Below the pieces are notes generated by a model. It did not search any database. It worked only from the letters and a program-made list of their open reading frames with translations, and was not told the origin of the DNA. A program made the position numbers and the translations under genes. Positions 32,039-40,340 of a DNA stretch of 64,000 nucleotides are shown here, in pieces (the first letter of the stretch is position 1; every line of letters begins with the position of its first letter). The stretch is from Candidatus Amunia macphersoniae. Its GTDB lineage: Bacteria; Chloroflexota; Dormibacteria; Aeolococcales; Aeolococcaceae. The stretch lies in NCBI GenBank assembly GCA_016464795.1, contig JAEKNN010000053.1, positions 1-64,000 on the forward strand, given 5' to 3'.

Positions 32039-33262
32039 CTAGCCTCGGAACACCCGGGCGCGACGCATCAGGTCCTCGACGATGCCGGCTTGGATGGTGG
32101 TTCGGATGGTGTCGGCGAGCTCCATGACCCTGCCGGGCTCGATGAGCTGGTCAGCGCCGTCGCCGTCGTGGGCAGGGTGTCGCTGGCCGCCGACCTGTGT
32201 GGTCAGTTCGACGGGCTCGGTCACGTTCACCGGCGCATGGAAGGTGATCAGCCATTTGCTGGGCAGCGGCAGCAGTCCCAGCGGGCCGAGCAGCGGCCAT
32301 GTCGGGGTGATCGGAAAGTAGGGCATGCCCAGCAGCTGGGCCAGACCGCGGATGTCGGCGAGCATCGGGTAGGTCTCCTCCGAGCCGACCACCGACACCG
32401 GGATGATCGGCACGCCCGCGCGCATCGCCACCTCGACGAACCCGCCGCGGCCGAAGCGGCGCAGCCGGTAGCGCTCGCTCCACGGCTTGCCGGTGCCGCG
32501 GATGCCCTCGGGGAAGACGAGCACAAGCTCACCGGCGCGGAGCAGACGCAGGGTGTCGTCCTGGTGGCCCAGCGTCTGACCGGTGCGGCGCAGGAACCAC
32601 GAGGTCACCGGCAGGTCGCCAAACCAGTTGGCGATCAGAGCACGCGCGTGCCGCTCCACCGCGTCGAAGACTGCAACCTTGATCATGGCGCCGTCCCAGG
32701 GCAGCACTCCGGCGTGGTTGGAGACCAGCAGCCCGCCACCGCTGCGTGGCAGGTGCTCGACGCCACTGAGCTCGACGCGCCAGTAGCGGCGGGCCACCAC
32801 CCGGAAGATCGGCAGCAGCGCCTCGGTGAACGCGGCGTCGAAGCCGAAGTCGTCGATGTCGAACTCACCGGTGCGATGCTGCTCACGCAATGCGGCGAGG
32901 CGGTAGTAGACGCTCATCACCTCCTGCAGAGATTCCAGGTCGATGAGGTCGCGGCCGGTCAGCGCACGCAGCTTGAGGGCCAGCATGCCCGTGGCTTCCA
33001 TGGCGGTGGCCGGCAGGTCACGGCGCAGCGCGGCGAGGGTGGAGAGCGACGGCCGCGATGGGCGCGACGGCAGTGAGGGGCGTGGCACCGATGGGCGCGG
33101 TACTGATGGGCGCGGCAGTGACGGGCGCGGCAGTGACGGTGGGGTGACGCGCCGGCGCCGTGTCGTCGCCTGTGCAACCAGCACATCGTCGGGGCTCAGC
33201 GAGCGGTGTCCGCTCGGCGAGGAGTTGTGGCGGCGTTTGGTGACGCGCGGCCTGCGGCTCAC
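32039..33262 (-). CDS. Lysophospholipid acyltransferase (PlsC-like)
   Basis: 407 residues from GTG 33262 (GTGA overlap with the epimerase). After a basic, Pro/Arg/Ser-repeat N terminus (units of PSLPR/PSVPR, residues about 40-70) comes the acyltransferase domain. It has an atypical NHAGVLPWDG box (usual HxxxxD replaced by H-AGVLPW-D spacing), the FPEGIRGTGKPW motif III and VPIIPVSVVGSEETYP. It probably acylates lysophosphatidate or a related lipid at the membrane. A similar epimerase-acyltransferase gene pair is common in Actinobacteria. Confidence 0.8.
   Translation of the reverse strand: MSRRPRVTKRRHNSSPSGHRSLSPDDVLVAQATTRRRRVTPPSLPRPSLPRPSVPRPSVPRPSLPSRPSRPSLSTLAALRRDLPATAMEATGMLALKLRALTGRDLIDLESLQEVMSVYYRLAALREQHRTGEFDIDDFGFDAAFTEALLPIFRVVARRYWRVELSGVEHLPRSGGGLLVSNHAGVLPWDGAMIKVAVFDAVERHARALIANWFGDLPVTSWFLRRTGQTLGHQDDTLRLLRAGELVLVFPEGIRGTGKPWSERYRLRRFGRGGFVEVAMRAGVPIIPVSVVGSEETYPMLADIRGLAQLLGMPYFPITPTWPLLGPLGLLPLPSKWLITFHAPVNVTEPVELTTQVGGQRHPAHDGDGADQLIEPGRVMELADTIRTTIQAGIVEDLMRRARVFRG
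33078..33137. repeat. 15-bp tandem repeat inside the acyltransferase gene
   Basis: Four units of GGGCGCGGCAGTGAC type at 33078, 33093, 33108 and 33123; the last two are identical. They encode the PS(L/V)PR pentapeptide repeats of the N-terminal tail. Unit number may vary between strains. Confidence 0.75.
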
Positions 33263-34461
33263 GGATGTGGACCCCTGTCACGCTCCGGTCCTCGGGCGGC
33301 GCCGCGTCGCCGCACCCCGCTCGCGGGTGCGGCTGGCACGGTGACACGGGGGGTGGCGCGTCGTCGTCTGCGCGGAGCTGAGCGGGCGGCCGACGGATCC
33401 GCTGCGGCGCGGTCATGGTCGGGCTGGCGACGACCGCGGCTGCGCAGGAAGTCCTCGAGCTCGTGCTCATAGCGATACGGAGTGGCGTCATCCACGAGAC
33501 CGCGGACACGGCGGCGGCGTCCGTACTCCAGGACTGTCTCGATGGTGCTGCGGGTGGGGACGAAGCCCAGTTCCTTGTGCAAACGCGACGTGTCCACGAC
33601 GCGTCCGTACTGCAGCAGCCGTACGAACTCCGCAGGAAAGTCGACAAGGCCAAGACGATCGAGCATGCGCATCGCCACGGCGCCACCGACGAACGGAATC
33701 ACCGGAGCGTTGATCTTGCCGAGCAGCGCGATCGCCTGGCTGAGGACCACCACCCCTGGACCGGCAACGTTGTAGGTGCCCTGGTACTGCCCGCGAGCCG
33801 CATGGTGCAGCGCGGCGACGGCATCGACCTCGTCGAGGAACTGGACACGCGGGTCGAAGCCGAAAACCGTCGGGATCGCGGGGAGGTCGAACAATCGCGC
33901 GAAGGGCGAGTCGTGCACCTCCCCCAGGACATTGCCAAAGCGCAGGGTGGTGACCGCGATCCCGGGATGACGGTCGTCGAACTCGCGCACGTACGACTCC
34001 ACCTCGTCGAGGTCGCGGGTGAAGCCGTTGCGAGCCGGCGATCGGCGGCTCATCTCCTCAGTCCAGAACGAGGGGTCATCGGGCTCGCTGCCGTAGACGG
34101 CGGTGCTTGATTTCACCACCACCCGTCGCACCGGGCTGTCGGGCCCGCTGCAGGCCGCCAGCAGGTTCATGGTGCCGATGACGTTGGTCTCGTGCACGGT
34201 GCGTGCGCCGGCCTGCTGCGGGTCGACGATCAGCCCGGCGTGCACCACCGTGTCGATGCCCAGCCCGCGTACCAGCTTGCCGACCAGGGAGTGGCGGATG
34301 TCGGCGCGGACGTAGTCGGTGCGGGCCAGCGGCCGGCCCGGTCCCTCGCTGTCGATGGCGACGATCTGCTCGACGTCTGGGTCGGCCTCCAGGCGACGGG
34401 CCAGCTCGGCGCCCCAGAACCTGGAGACACCGGTGACGAGGATGCGCCTTCCCTGGGACAC
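33259..34461 (-). CDS. NAD-dependent epimerase/dehydratase family protein
   Basis: 400 residues, GTG start with GGAGGT upstream. This is an extended short-chain dehydrogenase: ILVTGVSRFWGAELARRL (a variant of GxxGxxG with Phe-Trp), D at the end of beta-2 (VAIDSEG), and VVVKSSTAVYGSE at the catalytic Ser. The expected YxxxK Tyr is replaced or shifted in RNGFTRDLDEVE. The last 60 residues are a very basic tail (RRRRRATPR). The modified active site suggests it may bind rather than convert nucleotide sugars. It is coupled to the acyltransferase. Confidence 0.75.
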   Translation of the reverse strand: MSQGRRILVTGVSRFWGAELARRLEADPDVEQIVAIDSEGPGRPLARTDYVRADIRHSLVGKLVRGLGIDTVVHAGLIVDPQQAGARTVHETNVIGTMNLLAACSGPDSPVRRVVVKSSTAVYGSEPDDPSFWTEEMSRRSPARNGFTRDLDEVESYVREFDDRHPGIAVTTLRFGNVLGEVHDSPFARLFDLPAIPTVFGFDPRVQFLDEVDAVAALHHAARGQYQGTYNVAGPGVVVLSQAIALLGKINAPVIPFVGGAVAMRMLDRLGLVDFPAEFVRLLQYGRVVDTSRLHKELGFVPTRSTIETVLEYGRRRRVRGLVDDATPYRYEHELEDFLRSRGRRQPDHDRAAADPSAARSAPRRRRRATPRVTVPAAPASGVRRRGAARGPERDRGPHP

Positions 34462-34539
34462 CAGCAGTACCTCCGACCTCAGCTCAGCGATGGTAGCGAA
34501 GGGCCGCTCGAGGCCATCACCTCAGACACCAGGCCAGGG

Positions 34540-35799
34540 TCAGGGATAGATGCCGCGAACTTCGCTGGCGGCGGCCACCTTGGCGACGGCGATCTGGTGC
34601 GCCGCCTCGCGCAGCGTGGTGTGCTCAGAGTGAGCCCGGCTGCGCACCGTGTCGTAGCTGCGCACCATCACCTCGCGCAGCCTGCCGTTGACGTCACCGG
34701 CGCCCCAGAAGAGCTGCTGGAGGTCCTGCACCCACTCGAAGTACGAGACGACCACGCCACCGGTGTTGGCGAGGATGTCGGGGACGATCAGCACGTCGCG
34801 ATCCTGGAGCACGGCATCACCGTCGGGGTCGATGGCCGCGTTGGCACCCTCGGCGATGACGCGGGCGCGCACATCAGAGGCGTTGGCTGCAGTGATCTGC
34901 GCCTCGAGCGCCGCCGGCACCAGCAGGTCCACGTCCAGAGCGAGCAGCTCCTGATTGCTGAGCGATTCGGCACCGACATGATCGCGGAATGAGCCCCCCT
35001 CTTGCTTGAGCGCCATCAGCGCATCGACGTCCAGCCCAGACCCGTTGTACAGGCCACCGCGGCTGTCGGAGACCGCGACGATGCGCAGCCCGGCGGCCGC
35101 GAGCAGGTTGGCGGTGCTCGAGCCTACCTGTCCGAATCCCTGCACTGCCACGGTGGCGCCGGCGGGATCGATCCCCGAGTCGCGCAAAGCCTGCACCGCA
35201 ACTGTGGTGAGGCCGCGTCCGACCGCGGCATGGCGGCCTTCAGAGCCGCCGATGGCCTGGGGCTTGCCGGTCACGGATGCCGGCACCGAGTAACCGGCGT
35301 GCATCGAGAGCGTGTCCATGATCCAGGCCATCTCCTGCGGCCCGGTGCCGATGTCGGGAGCAGGAATGTCGCGCTCCGGACCGATCAGCAGCGAGATCTC
35401 GGTGGTGAACCGTCTCGTCAGTCGCTCCCGCTCGGCGACGGAGAGCGACTTGGGATCGACAATCACACCACCCTTGGCGCCGCCGAATGGCAGATCGACA
35501 ACCGCCGACTTCCAGGTCATGTACATGGCCAGCGCGCGTGCGTCCGCGAGGGTGATCGCGGGGTGGTAGCGCAACCCTCCCTTGGCGGGACCGCGAGCGA
35601 TGTTGTGCTGGACGCGAAAGCCGGTGAAGACCCGGAAGCCACCGTCGTCCATCTCCACCGGAAAGTGCACCACAAGCTCGCGTTTGATCTGGCGGAGCAT
35701 CGGACGCGCCGCCGGTGCGATGTCGAGCTGTTCGGCGGCGCGGTCGAAATGGTGCTGAGCAATGGCCAGCGTGGCGCTGCCCTGGACGGTCGCGGTCAT
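34540..35799 (-). CDS. gdhA: Glutamate (Glu/Leu/Phe/Val) dehydrogenase
   Basis: 419 residues from ATG 35799. Substrate-binding residues are in GPAKGGLRYHP and the catalytic Lys in VVDLPFGGAKGGVIVDP. APDIGTGPQEMAWIMD and the NAD(P) motif VAVQGFGQVGSSTA are intact, followed by AANASDVRARVIAEGANAAIDPD and DILANTGGVVVSYFEW. It reversibly deaminates glutamate to 2-oxoglutarate, linking nitrogen and carbon metabolism. A TATGGT box seven bases upstream marks a nearly leaderless start. Cofactor preference is not assigned. Confidence 0.93.
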   Translation of the reverse strand: MTATVQGSATLAIAQHHFDRAAEQLDIAPAARPMLRQIKRELVVHFPVEMDDGGFRVFTGFRVQHNIARGPAKGGLRYHPAITLADARALAMYMTWKSAVVDLPFGGAKGGVIVDPKSLSVAERERLTRRFTTEISLLIGPERDIPAPDIGTGPQEMAWIMDTLSMHAGYSVPASVTGKPQAIGGSEGRHAAVGRGLTTVAVQALRDSGIDPAGATVAVQGFGQVGSSTANLLAAAGLRIVAVSDSRGGLYNGSGLDVDALMALKQEGGSFRDHVGAESLSNQELLALDVDLLVPAALEAQITAANASDVRARVIAEGANAAIDPDGDAVLQDRDVLIVPDILANTGGVVVSYFEWVQDLQQLFWGAGDVNGRLREVMVRSYDTVRSRAHSEHTTLREAAHQIAVAKVAAASEVRGIYP

Positions 35800-35806
35800 G
35801 AACAAC

Positions 35807-35812
35807 ACCATA
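35807..35812 (-). promoter_or_regulatory. TATGGT -10 box of gdhA
   Basis: TATGGT on the minus strand lies 7 nt before ATG 35799. It overlaps an alternative ATG at 35811, which argues against that start. Confidence 0.4.
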
Positions 35813-35984
35813 TCTCGCGCGGCCGCTTGCCGGGGGCTTGCAGCGTTCGGAGCAGCGCAGCAGATGCGTCGCGCGGGCTGACCACGCTCGTCGCGCACGG
35901 GCACGATTGGTGCATGCACTGGACCGGAGCGCGCGCCACGAGTCCGTTCGATGCCGACACACATGTCACAAAGACGCCGGTGCG

Positions 35985-36018
35985 TTGACAATAGTGTGTA
36001 TAGCCACCATGCTATGCA
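35985..36018 (+). promoter_or_regulatory. Promoter and inverted repeat upstream of the histone-like gene
   Basis: A TTGACA -35 element (35985-35990) is followed by an 8-bp inverted repeat, TGTATAGC (35997-36004) and GCTATGCA (36011-36018), with a 6-nt spacer and one mismatch. The repeat covers the expected -10 region, as an operator would. This TTGACA-type promoter differs from the leaderless boxes elsewhere in the window. Confidence 0.5.
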
Positions 36019-36110
36019 CGACCCGACGGGAGGTTTCATCACCACCTGTCACTAACAGCCGTTGTGGTGATCCGGACTGAAGGGATCATCATCAAGGAGG
36101 CCCGGACAAT

Positions 36111-36872
36111 ATGGCCAGGACAAGACGCAGCAGAGGCGGTATCGACAAAGCCGTCAGCCGCACTGTGAAACGGGTGGGCACCACCGCCCGTCGCCGCGCC
36201 AACACCGGCGGGGATCTGATGAAGGCGGTGCAGGGACTCGTCAAGGCACTGCCGTTGGGCGAGCTGGAGAAGAGACTCTCGGGGCTCGAGAAGACCGTGT
36301 CGAACCTCGAGGGCGAGATCCGCAAGGCCGCGCGCCGTGTCACCGGTGGAACCACCAGGCGTGCCTCCGGCGCCAAGCGCACAACCACGCGCAAGGCTAC
36401 CTCGGCAAAGCGGTCAACCACCCGCCGTGCCGGTGCCGCCAAGCGCACCGCCACCCGCAAGGCAACGTCCGCGAAGCGGACCACCACGCGCCGCGCCACC
36501 ACCGCGCGCAAGTCGACAGCCAAGCGCGCCACCGGCGCGAAGCGCACGGCCACTCGCAAGGCAACCTCCGCGAAGCGGACTACCACGCGCCGCGCAACCA
36601 CGGGTCGCAAGACCGCGGCCAAGCGCGCCACCACCGCCCGCAAGTCGACCGCAAAGCGTGCCACCACGGCGCGCAAGAGCACGGGCAAGCGGGCCAGCAC
36701 AGCGAGCAAGTCGACGGCCAAGCGCACCGCCACGCCGCGCAAGAGCGCGGCCAGGAGCACCAGCACCGCGAAGAGCACCAACGGTCGCGTGGGCGCACGC
36801 CGTGGCGCACGCAAGGCCGCGTCGGCTCCAGCCGCACCGGCCACCATGTCGACGCCACCCACGACCATCTGA
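36111..36872 (+). CDS. Histone H1-like Lys/Arg-repeat DNA-binding protein
   Basis: 253 residues. The first 75 contain a basic start (MARTRRSRGG) and an amphipathic/coiled segment (ELEKRLSGLEKTVSNLEGEI). The remainder is a repeat array of AKRTTTRKATSAKR-type units, about 12 copies with heavy Lys, Arg, Thr, Ala and Ser. It ends with a Pro/Thr tail. This resembles the C-terminal tail of eukaryotic H1 and of the mycobacterial and chlamydial histone-like proteins. It probably compacts DNA or binds RNA. AGGAGG lies 11 nt before the ATG. A strong hairpin follows the stop. Confidence 0.85.
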   Translation: MARTRRSRGGIDKAVSRTVKRVGTTARRRANTGGDLMKAVQGLVKALPLGELEKRLSGLEKTVSNLEGEIRKAARRVTGGTTRRASGAKRTTTRKATSAKRSTTRRAGAAKRTATRKATSAKRTTTRRATTARKSTAKRATGAKRTATRKATSAKRTTTRRATTGRKTAAKRATTARKSTAKRATTARKSTGKRASTASKSTAKRTATPRKSAARSTSTAKSTNGRVGARRGARKAASAPAAPATMSTPPTTI

Positions 36873-36885
36873 TCACGCTGTAGCA

Positions 36886-36914
36886 GAGGGCCCCGCCACC
36901 GCGGCGGGGCTCTC
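36886..36914 (+). terminator. Strong hairpin after the histone-like gene
   Basis: Stem GAGGGCCCCGCC / GGCGGGGCTCTC pairs 11 of 12 bases with a 5-nt loop, followed by GGTTTG. It starts 14 nt after the stop and is the likely terminator. Confidence 0.7.
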
Positions 36915-36950
36915 GGTTTGTCTGCTCAGTCATGCACTGCGCGGCGCGCA

Positions 36951-37231
36951 GAGAGGACCTGCCCCTCCCCAGTCAAGAATGGCCAGCGCGGAGTCGCGCC
37001 GAGGGGTGGGGCGAGAGCGGACGATGTCGCCAGACAGCGGCCGGTCTCAGGGGGAGGGGATCTGCCCCTCCCCGGTTAGAAAGGCCGGCGCGGAGTCGCG
37101 CCGAGGGGTGGGGCGAGAGCGGACGATGTCGCCAGACAGCGGCCGGTCTCAGGGGGAGGGGCGGGGGAGGGGATCTGCCCCTCCCCGGTTAGAAAGCCCG
37201 GCGCGGAGTCGCGCCGAGAGGACCTGCCCCC
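36951..37231. repeat. 102-bp tandem repeat with hairpins and a G-run
   Basis: Two full units and a partial third. The marker CGCGGAGTCGCGCC occurs at 36987, 37089 and 37202 (periods 102 and 113). The second unit contains an extra 11 bp of GGGGGAGGGGC. Units are bounded by perfect 9-bp hairpins GGGGAGGGG / CCCCTCCCC (37051-37073 and 37164-37186). At 37152-37172 the run is G5-A-G4-C-G5-A-G4, an ideal G-quadruplex motif. Both ends share AGAGGACCTGCCCC. It is non-coding and fills the gap before the threonine aldolase stop. Confidence 0.85.
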
Positions 37232-37246
37232 CCCAACGAGAACCGC

Positions 37247-38305
37247 TCAGCGGGCGGCTGCCACCATGCCCCCGAACAGGGCGCTGAGCGCGCCTGCGGC
37301 GCGACGCACGGCCGCTGTGTCGACGTCCTTGTGGGTGACGCAGCGCAGCCGGAACTGGCCCACGGGTGAGAGCAGCACGCCATGCATGGCCGCGGCGCGG
37401 GTCGCCTCGACGCCGGGCATCGGCGTGTCGAACATCACCATGTTGGTGGGCACGGGCACTGCCACCACGGTGACCCCGGGTGTGGCGCGCAGCTCGGCCG
37501 CGAGCATGGCCGCGTTGGCGTGATCGTCGGCAAGCCTCTGCACGTTGTGCTGCAGCGCGTACGAGCCCGCGGCGGCCAGGATGCCCGCTTGGCGCATGCC
37601 GCCGCCAAGCCGCTTGCGCCACAGCCGCACCCCGTCGATGCAGCCGGCGTCGCCGCTCACCACCGAGCCGACGGGCGCGCCGAGGCCCTTGCTGAGGCAC
37701 ACCGAGACGGTGTCGCAGCCCTGGACCAGACTGGCCGCGTCGACCTCGAGGGCGATCGCCGCATTGAACAGGCGTGCGCCGTCGCAGTGCACACGAATGC
37801 CGCCCGCGTGCGCCGCGGATGCGGCCGCGCCCATGGCCTCCACCGATGCAGCGGTGGCCGCGCGATTTCCGTGCGTGTTCTCCAGCCACAGCAGCCGCGA
37901 CACGGGGTGATGGATGTTGGCCTCGCGCAGGGCGGCGGTCACCTGTTGCGGACTGGGAACGCCACCCGGTGCCTCGATGGTGTGCAGCATCACGCCCGCC
38001 ACCGCCCCGGCGCCGCCGGCCTCGTTGAGCACCATGTGCGACTGGGAGTCGACGATCACCTCATCGCCGGGCACCGTCTGGGCGGCCAGGGCCGACAGGT
38101 TGCCCATGGTGCCGCTGGGCACGAAGACCGCAGACTCCTTGCCCAACCGCCGCGCCATCTCCTCCTCGAGACGATGGACTGAGGGATCCTCGCCCCAGAC
38201 GTCGTCACCCACCTCCGCCTCGGCCATGACGCGGCGCATCGCCGCGTCCGGGGTTGTGAAGGTGTCACTGCGCAGATCGACGGGCGCGGACGACGCTTGT
38301 GACAT
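37247..38305 (-). CDS. ltaE: Low-specificity L-threonine aldolase
   Basis: 352 residues from ATG 38305. Fold-type I PLP enzyme: DLRSDTFTTPDAAMRRVM, GDDVWGEDPSVHRLEEE, VFVPSGTMGNLSAL, GIRVHCDGARLFNAA with the PLP Asp, and the Schiff-base Lys in SVCLSKGLGAPVGS. It cleaves threonine or allo-threonine to glycine and acetaldehyde. Glycine links it to one-carbon and purine metabolism. The start lies 41 nt inside the end of the diguanylate cyclase gene and has AGGAGAGGG upstream. Confidence 0.92.
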   Translation of the reverse strand: MSQASSAPVDLRSDTFTTPDAAMRRVMAEAEVGDDVWGEDPSVHRLEEEMARRLGKESAVFVPSGTMGNLSALAAQTVPGDEVIVDSQSHMVLNEAGGAGAVAGVMLHTIEAPGGVPSPQQVTAALREANIHHPVSRLLWLENTHGNRAATAASVEAMGAAASAAHAGGIRVHCDGARLFNAAIALEVDAASLVQGCDTVSVCLSKGLGAPVGSVVSGDAGCIDGVRLWRKRLGGGMRQAGILAAAGSYALQHNVQRLADDHANAAMLAAELRATPGVTVVAVPVPTNMVMFDTPMPGVEATRAAAMHGVLLSPVGQFRLRCVTHKDVDTAAVRRAAGALSALFGGMVAAAR

Positions 38306-40340
38306 TGTTTGGTCCCTCTCCTGCGGCGTCGCCATCCCTTGCCATGCAGACGCGGTTGCGGCCACCGTGCTTGGCATCGTAGAGGGCGGCGTCGGCCGTC
38401 GCCAGCAACTCCTGCGCGGTTGTGGTGTCCTCAGGGTATGCGGCGCCGCCGATGCTGACCGTCACGGTCACCGCCTGGCCGGCGCTGCCCAGGGGCACGA
38501 CCAGGGCCTCGACCGCGGCGCGAATCTTCTCCGCCACCCGACGCGCGTCCGGGGCAGCGGTGTTCGACATCACCACGATGAACTCCTCACCACCGTAGCG
38601 GGCGGCCAGGTCGGCGCGACGGATGCTGCCGGTCAGGGTCTGCGCGAACGAGGTGAGCACCATGTCACCGACGGGGTGGCCGTGGGTGTCGTTGACACGC
38701 TTGAAATGGTCGAGGTCGAGCACCAGCACCGCCAGCGGCGTGTTGAGCCGCTCGGCGAGGGCCACCTGCTGGCCGAGGTAGTCGACCAGGAAGCGATGGT
38801 TGTAGAGGCCGGTGAGGTCGTCGATGCTGGCCTGGCGCTGAACCATGGCGATGAAGCGGTATCGCTCCAGGGCCAGCGCAACCTGCTCGGCCGAGCTGGA
38901 GACCAACGATGCATCACCGCGGCCGAAGTCACCGCTGCCGCGGGCGATGCCGAGCACGCCGAGCACTGCGCGTCCCATCCGCAGCGGCGCAGCGCAGAAC
39001 TCTTGCAACCCGGTGGCGAACTCCGCGCTCCCTGCCGAGGCACCGATCATCACGGCGTCACCCCCGGTGTACCGGTAGGCAGCGCCGATCGGGCCCTCCT
39101 GGCCCAGCACCTGGGTCACGTCGAGGTCGAGCGGCTTGCCATCACAGACGGCGAAGCTGTCAGTCATCTCCGAGCCATTCACAAGGATGAACGCGGTATC
39201 CGCGTTGGCCGAGCGGCGCAGGTGACTGCACACCTGACCGAGCGCCCGCTCGAGTGGCTGCGGGGAGTTGAGCTCGCTGGCGATTGCCGCGCGTGCCTGA
39301 GTCTCCGCAATGGTGGTGCGCAACTGGCGACGCATCTCCTCGAAGCTCGAGGCCAGCCTGCCGATCTCGTCATTGGCCATGCGCGGCACGGGAATGTCGT
39401 AGTTCTGGTCGGCCATCGCCGCGACGGCCCGATCGAGGCGTCTCAACGGACGCTGGAGGTCCGTCTGCACCACCACCACGATGAAGAACATCGAGACCGC
39501 GATCAGGGCCAGGAGGATGGCCACCGGCTCCCACAGGGTGATCACTGGTGAGACCGGCGAGCTCACCACCAGCGCAAAACCAGAGGCGAGAGACTGGGCG
39601 TCGACGCCCGCCTGGCGCCCGTTGACGTTGGCCACCTTGGGAGACGGTGCCTGGTTGAGCGCGGACGTGATGTCACCGCCGACCGGGGTGCCTGACGCCA
39701 CCGGCTGGTCGAGGAGGGAACTGCCCTCGGTGACCACGCGGTTGTCACGCACGATGGCGATGCCCGCGGTGTCCGCGGAGGTGGTGATGGTGCCGGCGAG
39801 GGCCTGGATGAAGGCGGCGTTCACGGGGCGGCCGATGAACGCTGTCTCGTCAGTGGTCGGCAGCGTGCTTGCCCCGATCAGCCAGGGGGACCCGTCCGGG
39901 CCGGGGGCGACGTTGTACGAGGCGGTGAGTGTCTGTGAGAGCGTGGTGTAGAGCCGATCATTGCCCGCCAGAGGCGTGCCACCGACCACCGCCGCGTTGG
40001 CGAGAGAGCCGTGCACAGCCACGATGTCGGACGTGGTGTTGACCTGCGAGTAGCGCAGCAGGGTGCTTGTGAGCGCGGCCTGGTCGTGCGCTGTGAGCGC
40101 TGGGGTCAGCTCCTGGGCCATTCCCGCAGCAAACGAGGCCAGCGACTTCTCCTGGCTCGCGATCAGGTTGACGACGACCCCGGCCTTGTCGGCGGCCCGC
40201 TGGGTGGCCTGGCTGCCGTTCTGCTGGCTGGCCAGTGACAACGGGATGATCGCGATCAGGACGCCAGCGACGGCGATGATGATCGCGAATTTCAGTGAGA
40301 AGTTGAGGCGATTCCAGATGTGCGGCGCATGGATGCGCAT
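38265..40340 (-). CDS. Membrane diguanylate cyclase with sensor, HAMP and GAF domains
   Basis: 691 residues. The first helix is at about 17-37, followed by an extracytoplasmic sensor of about 235 residues. A second helix lies near 272-293, followed by HAMP (LQRPLRRLDRAVAAMADQ) and a GAF-like domain (about 350-500). The GGDEF domain has DDLTGLYNHRFL, LDLDHFKRVNDTHGHPVGD and the active ARYGGEEFIVV (about residue 583). The inhibitory I-site RRAD precedes it by five residues, so product inhibition should work. It makes c-di-GMP in response to an external signal. Its ATG overlaps the stop of the Pro-rich surface protein gene. Confidence 0.92.
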   Translation of the reverse strand: MRIHAPHIWNRLNFSLKFAIIIAVAGVLIAIIPLSLASQQNGSQATQRAADKAGVVVNLIASQEKSLASFAAGMAQELTPALTAHDQAALTSTLLRYSQVNTTSDIVAVHGSLANAAVVGGTPLAGNDRLYTTLSQTLTASYNVAPGPDGSPWLIGASTLPTTDETAFIGRPVNAAFIQALAGTITTSADTAGIAIVRDNRVVTEGSSLLDQPVASGTPVGGDITSALNQAPSPKVANVNGRQAGVDAQSLASGFALVVSSPVSPVITLWEPVAILLALIAVSMFFIVVVVQTDLQRPLRRLDRAVAAMADQNYDIPVPRMANDEIGRLASSFEEMRRQLRTTIAETQARAAIASELNSPQPLERALGQVCSHLRRSANADTAFILVNGSEMTDSFAVCDGKPLDLDVTQVLGQEGPIGAAYRYTGGDAVMIGASAGSAEFATGLQEFCAAPLRMGRAVLGVLGIARGSGDFGRGDASLVSSSAEQVALALERYRFIAMVQRQASIDDLTGLYNHRFLVDYLGQQVALAERLNTPLAVLVLDLDHFKRVNDTHGHPVGDMVLTSFAQTLTGSIRRADLAARYGGEEFIVVMSNTAAPDARRVAEKIRAAVEALVVPLGSAGQAVTVTVSIGGAAYPEDTTTAQELLATADAALYDAKHGGRNRVCMARDGDAAGEGPNNVTSVVRARRSAQ

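Noticed and set aside
36951-37231. Considered as a CRISPR array.
   Set aside because: Units are 102 bp and contiguous without unique spacers; no cas genes nearby.
37914-39551. 545-codon plus-strand frame opposite the aldolase and diguanylate cyclase.
   Set aside because: No recognisable domain, and the opposite strand encodes two intact enzymes.
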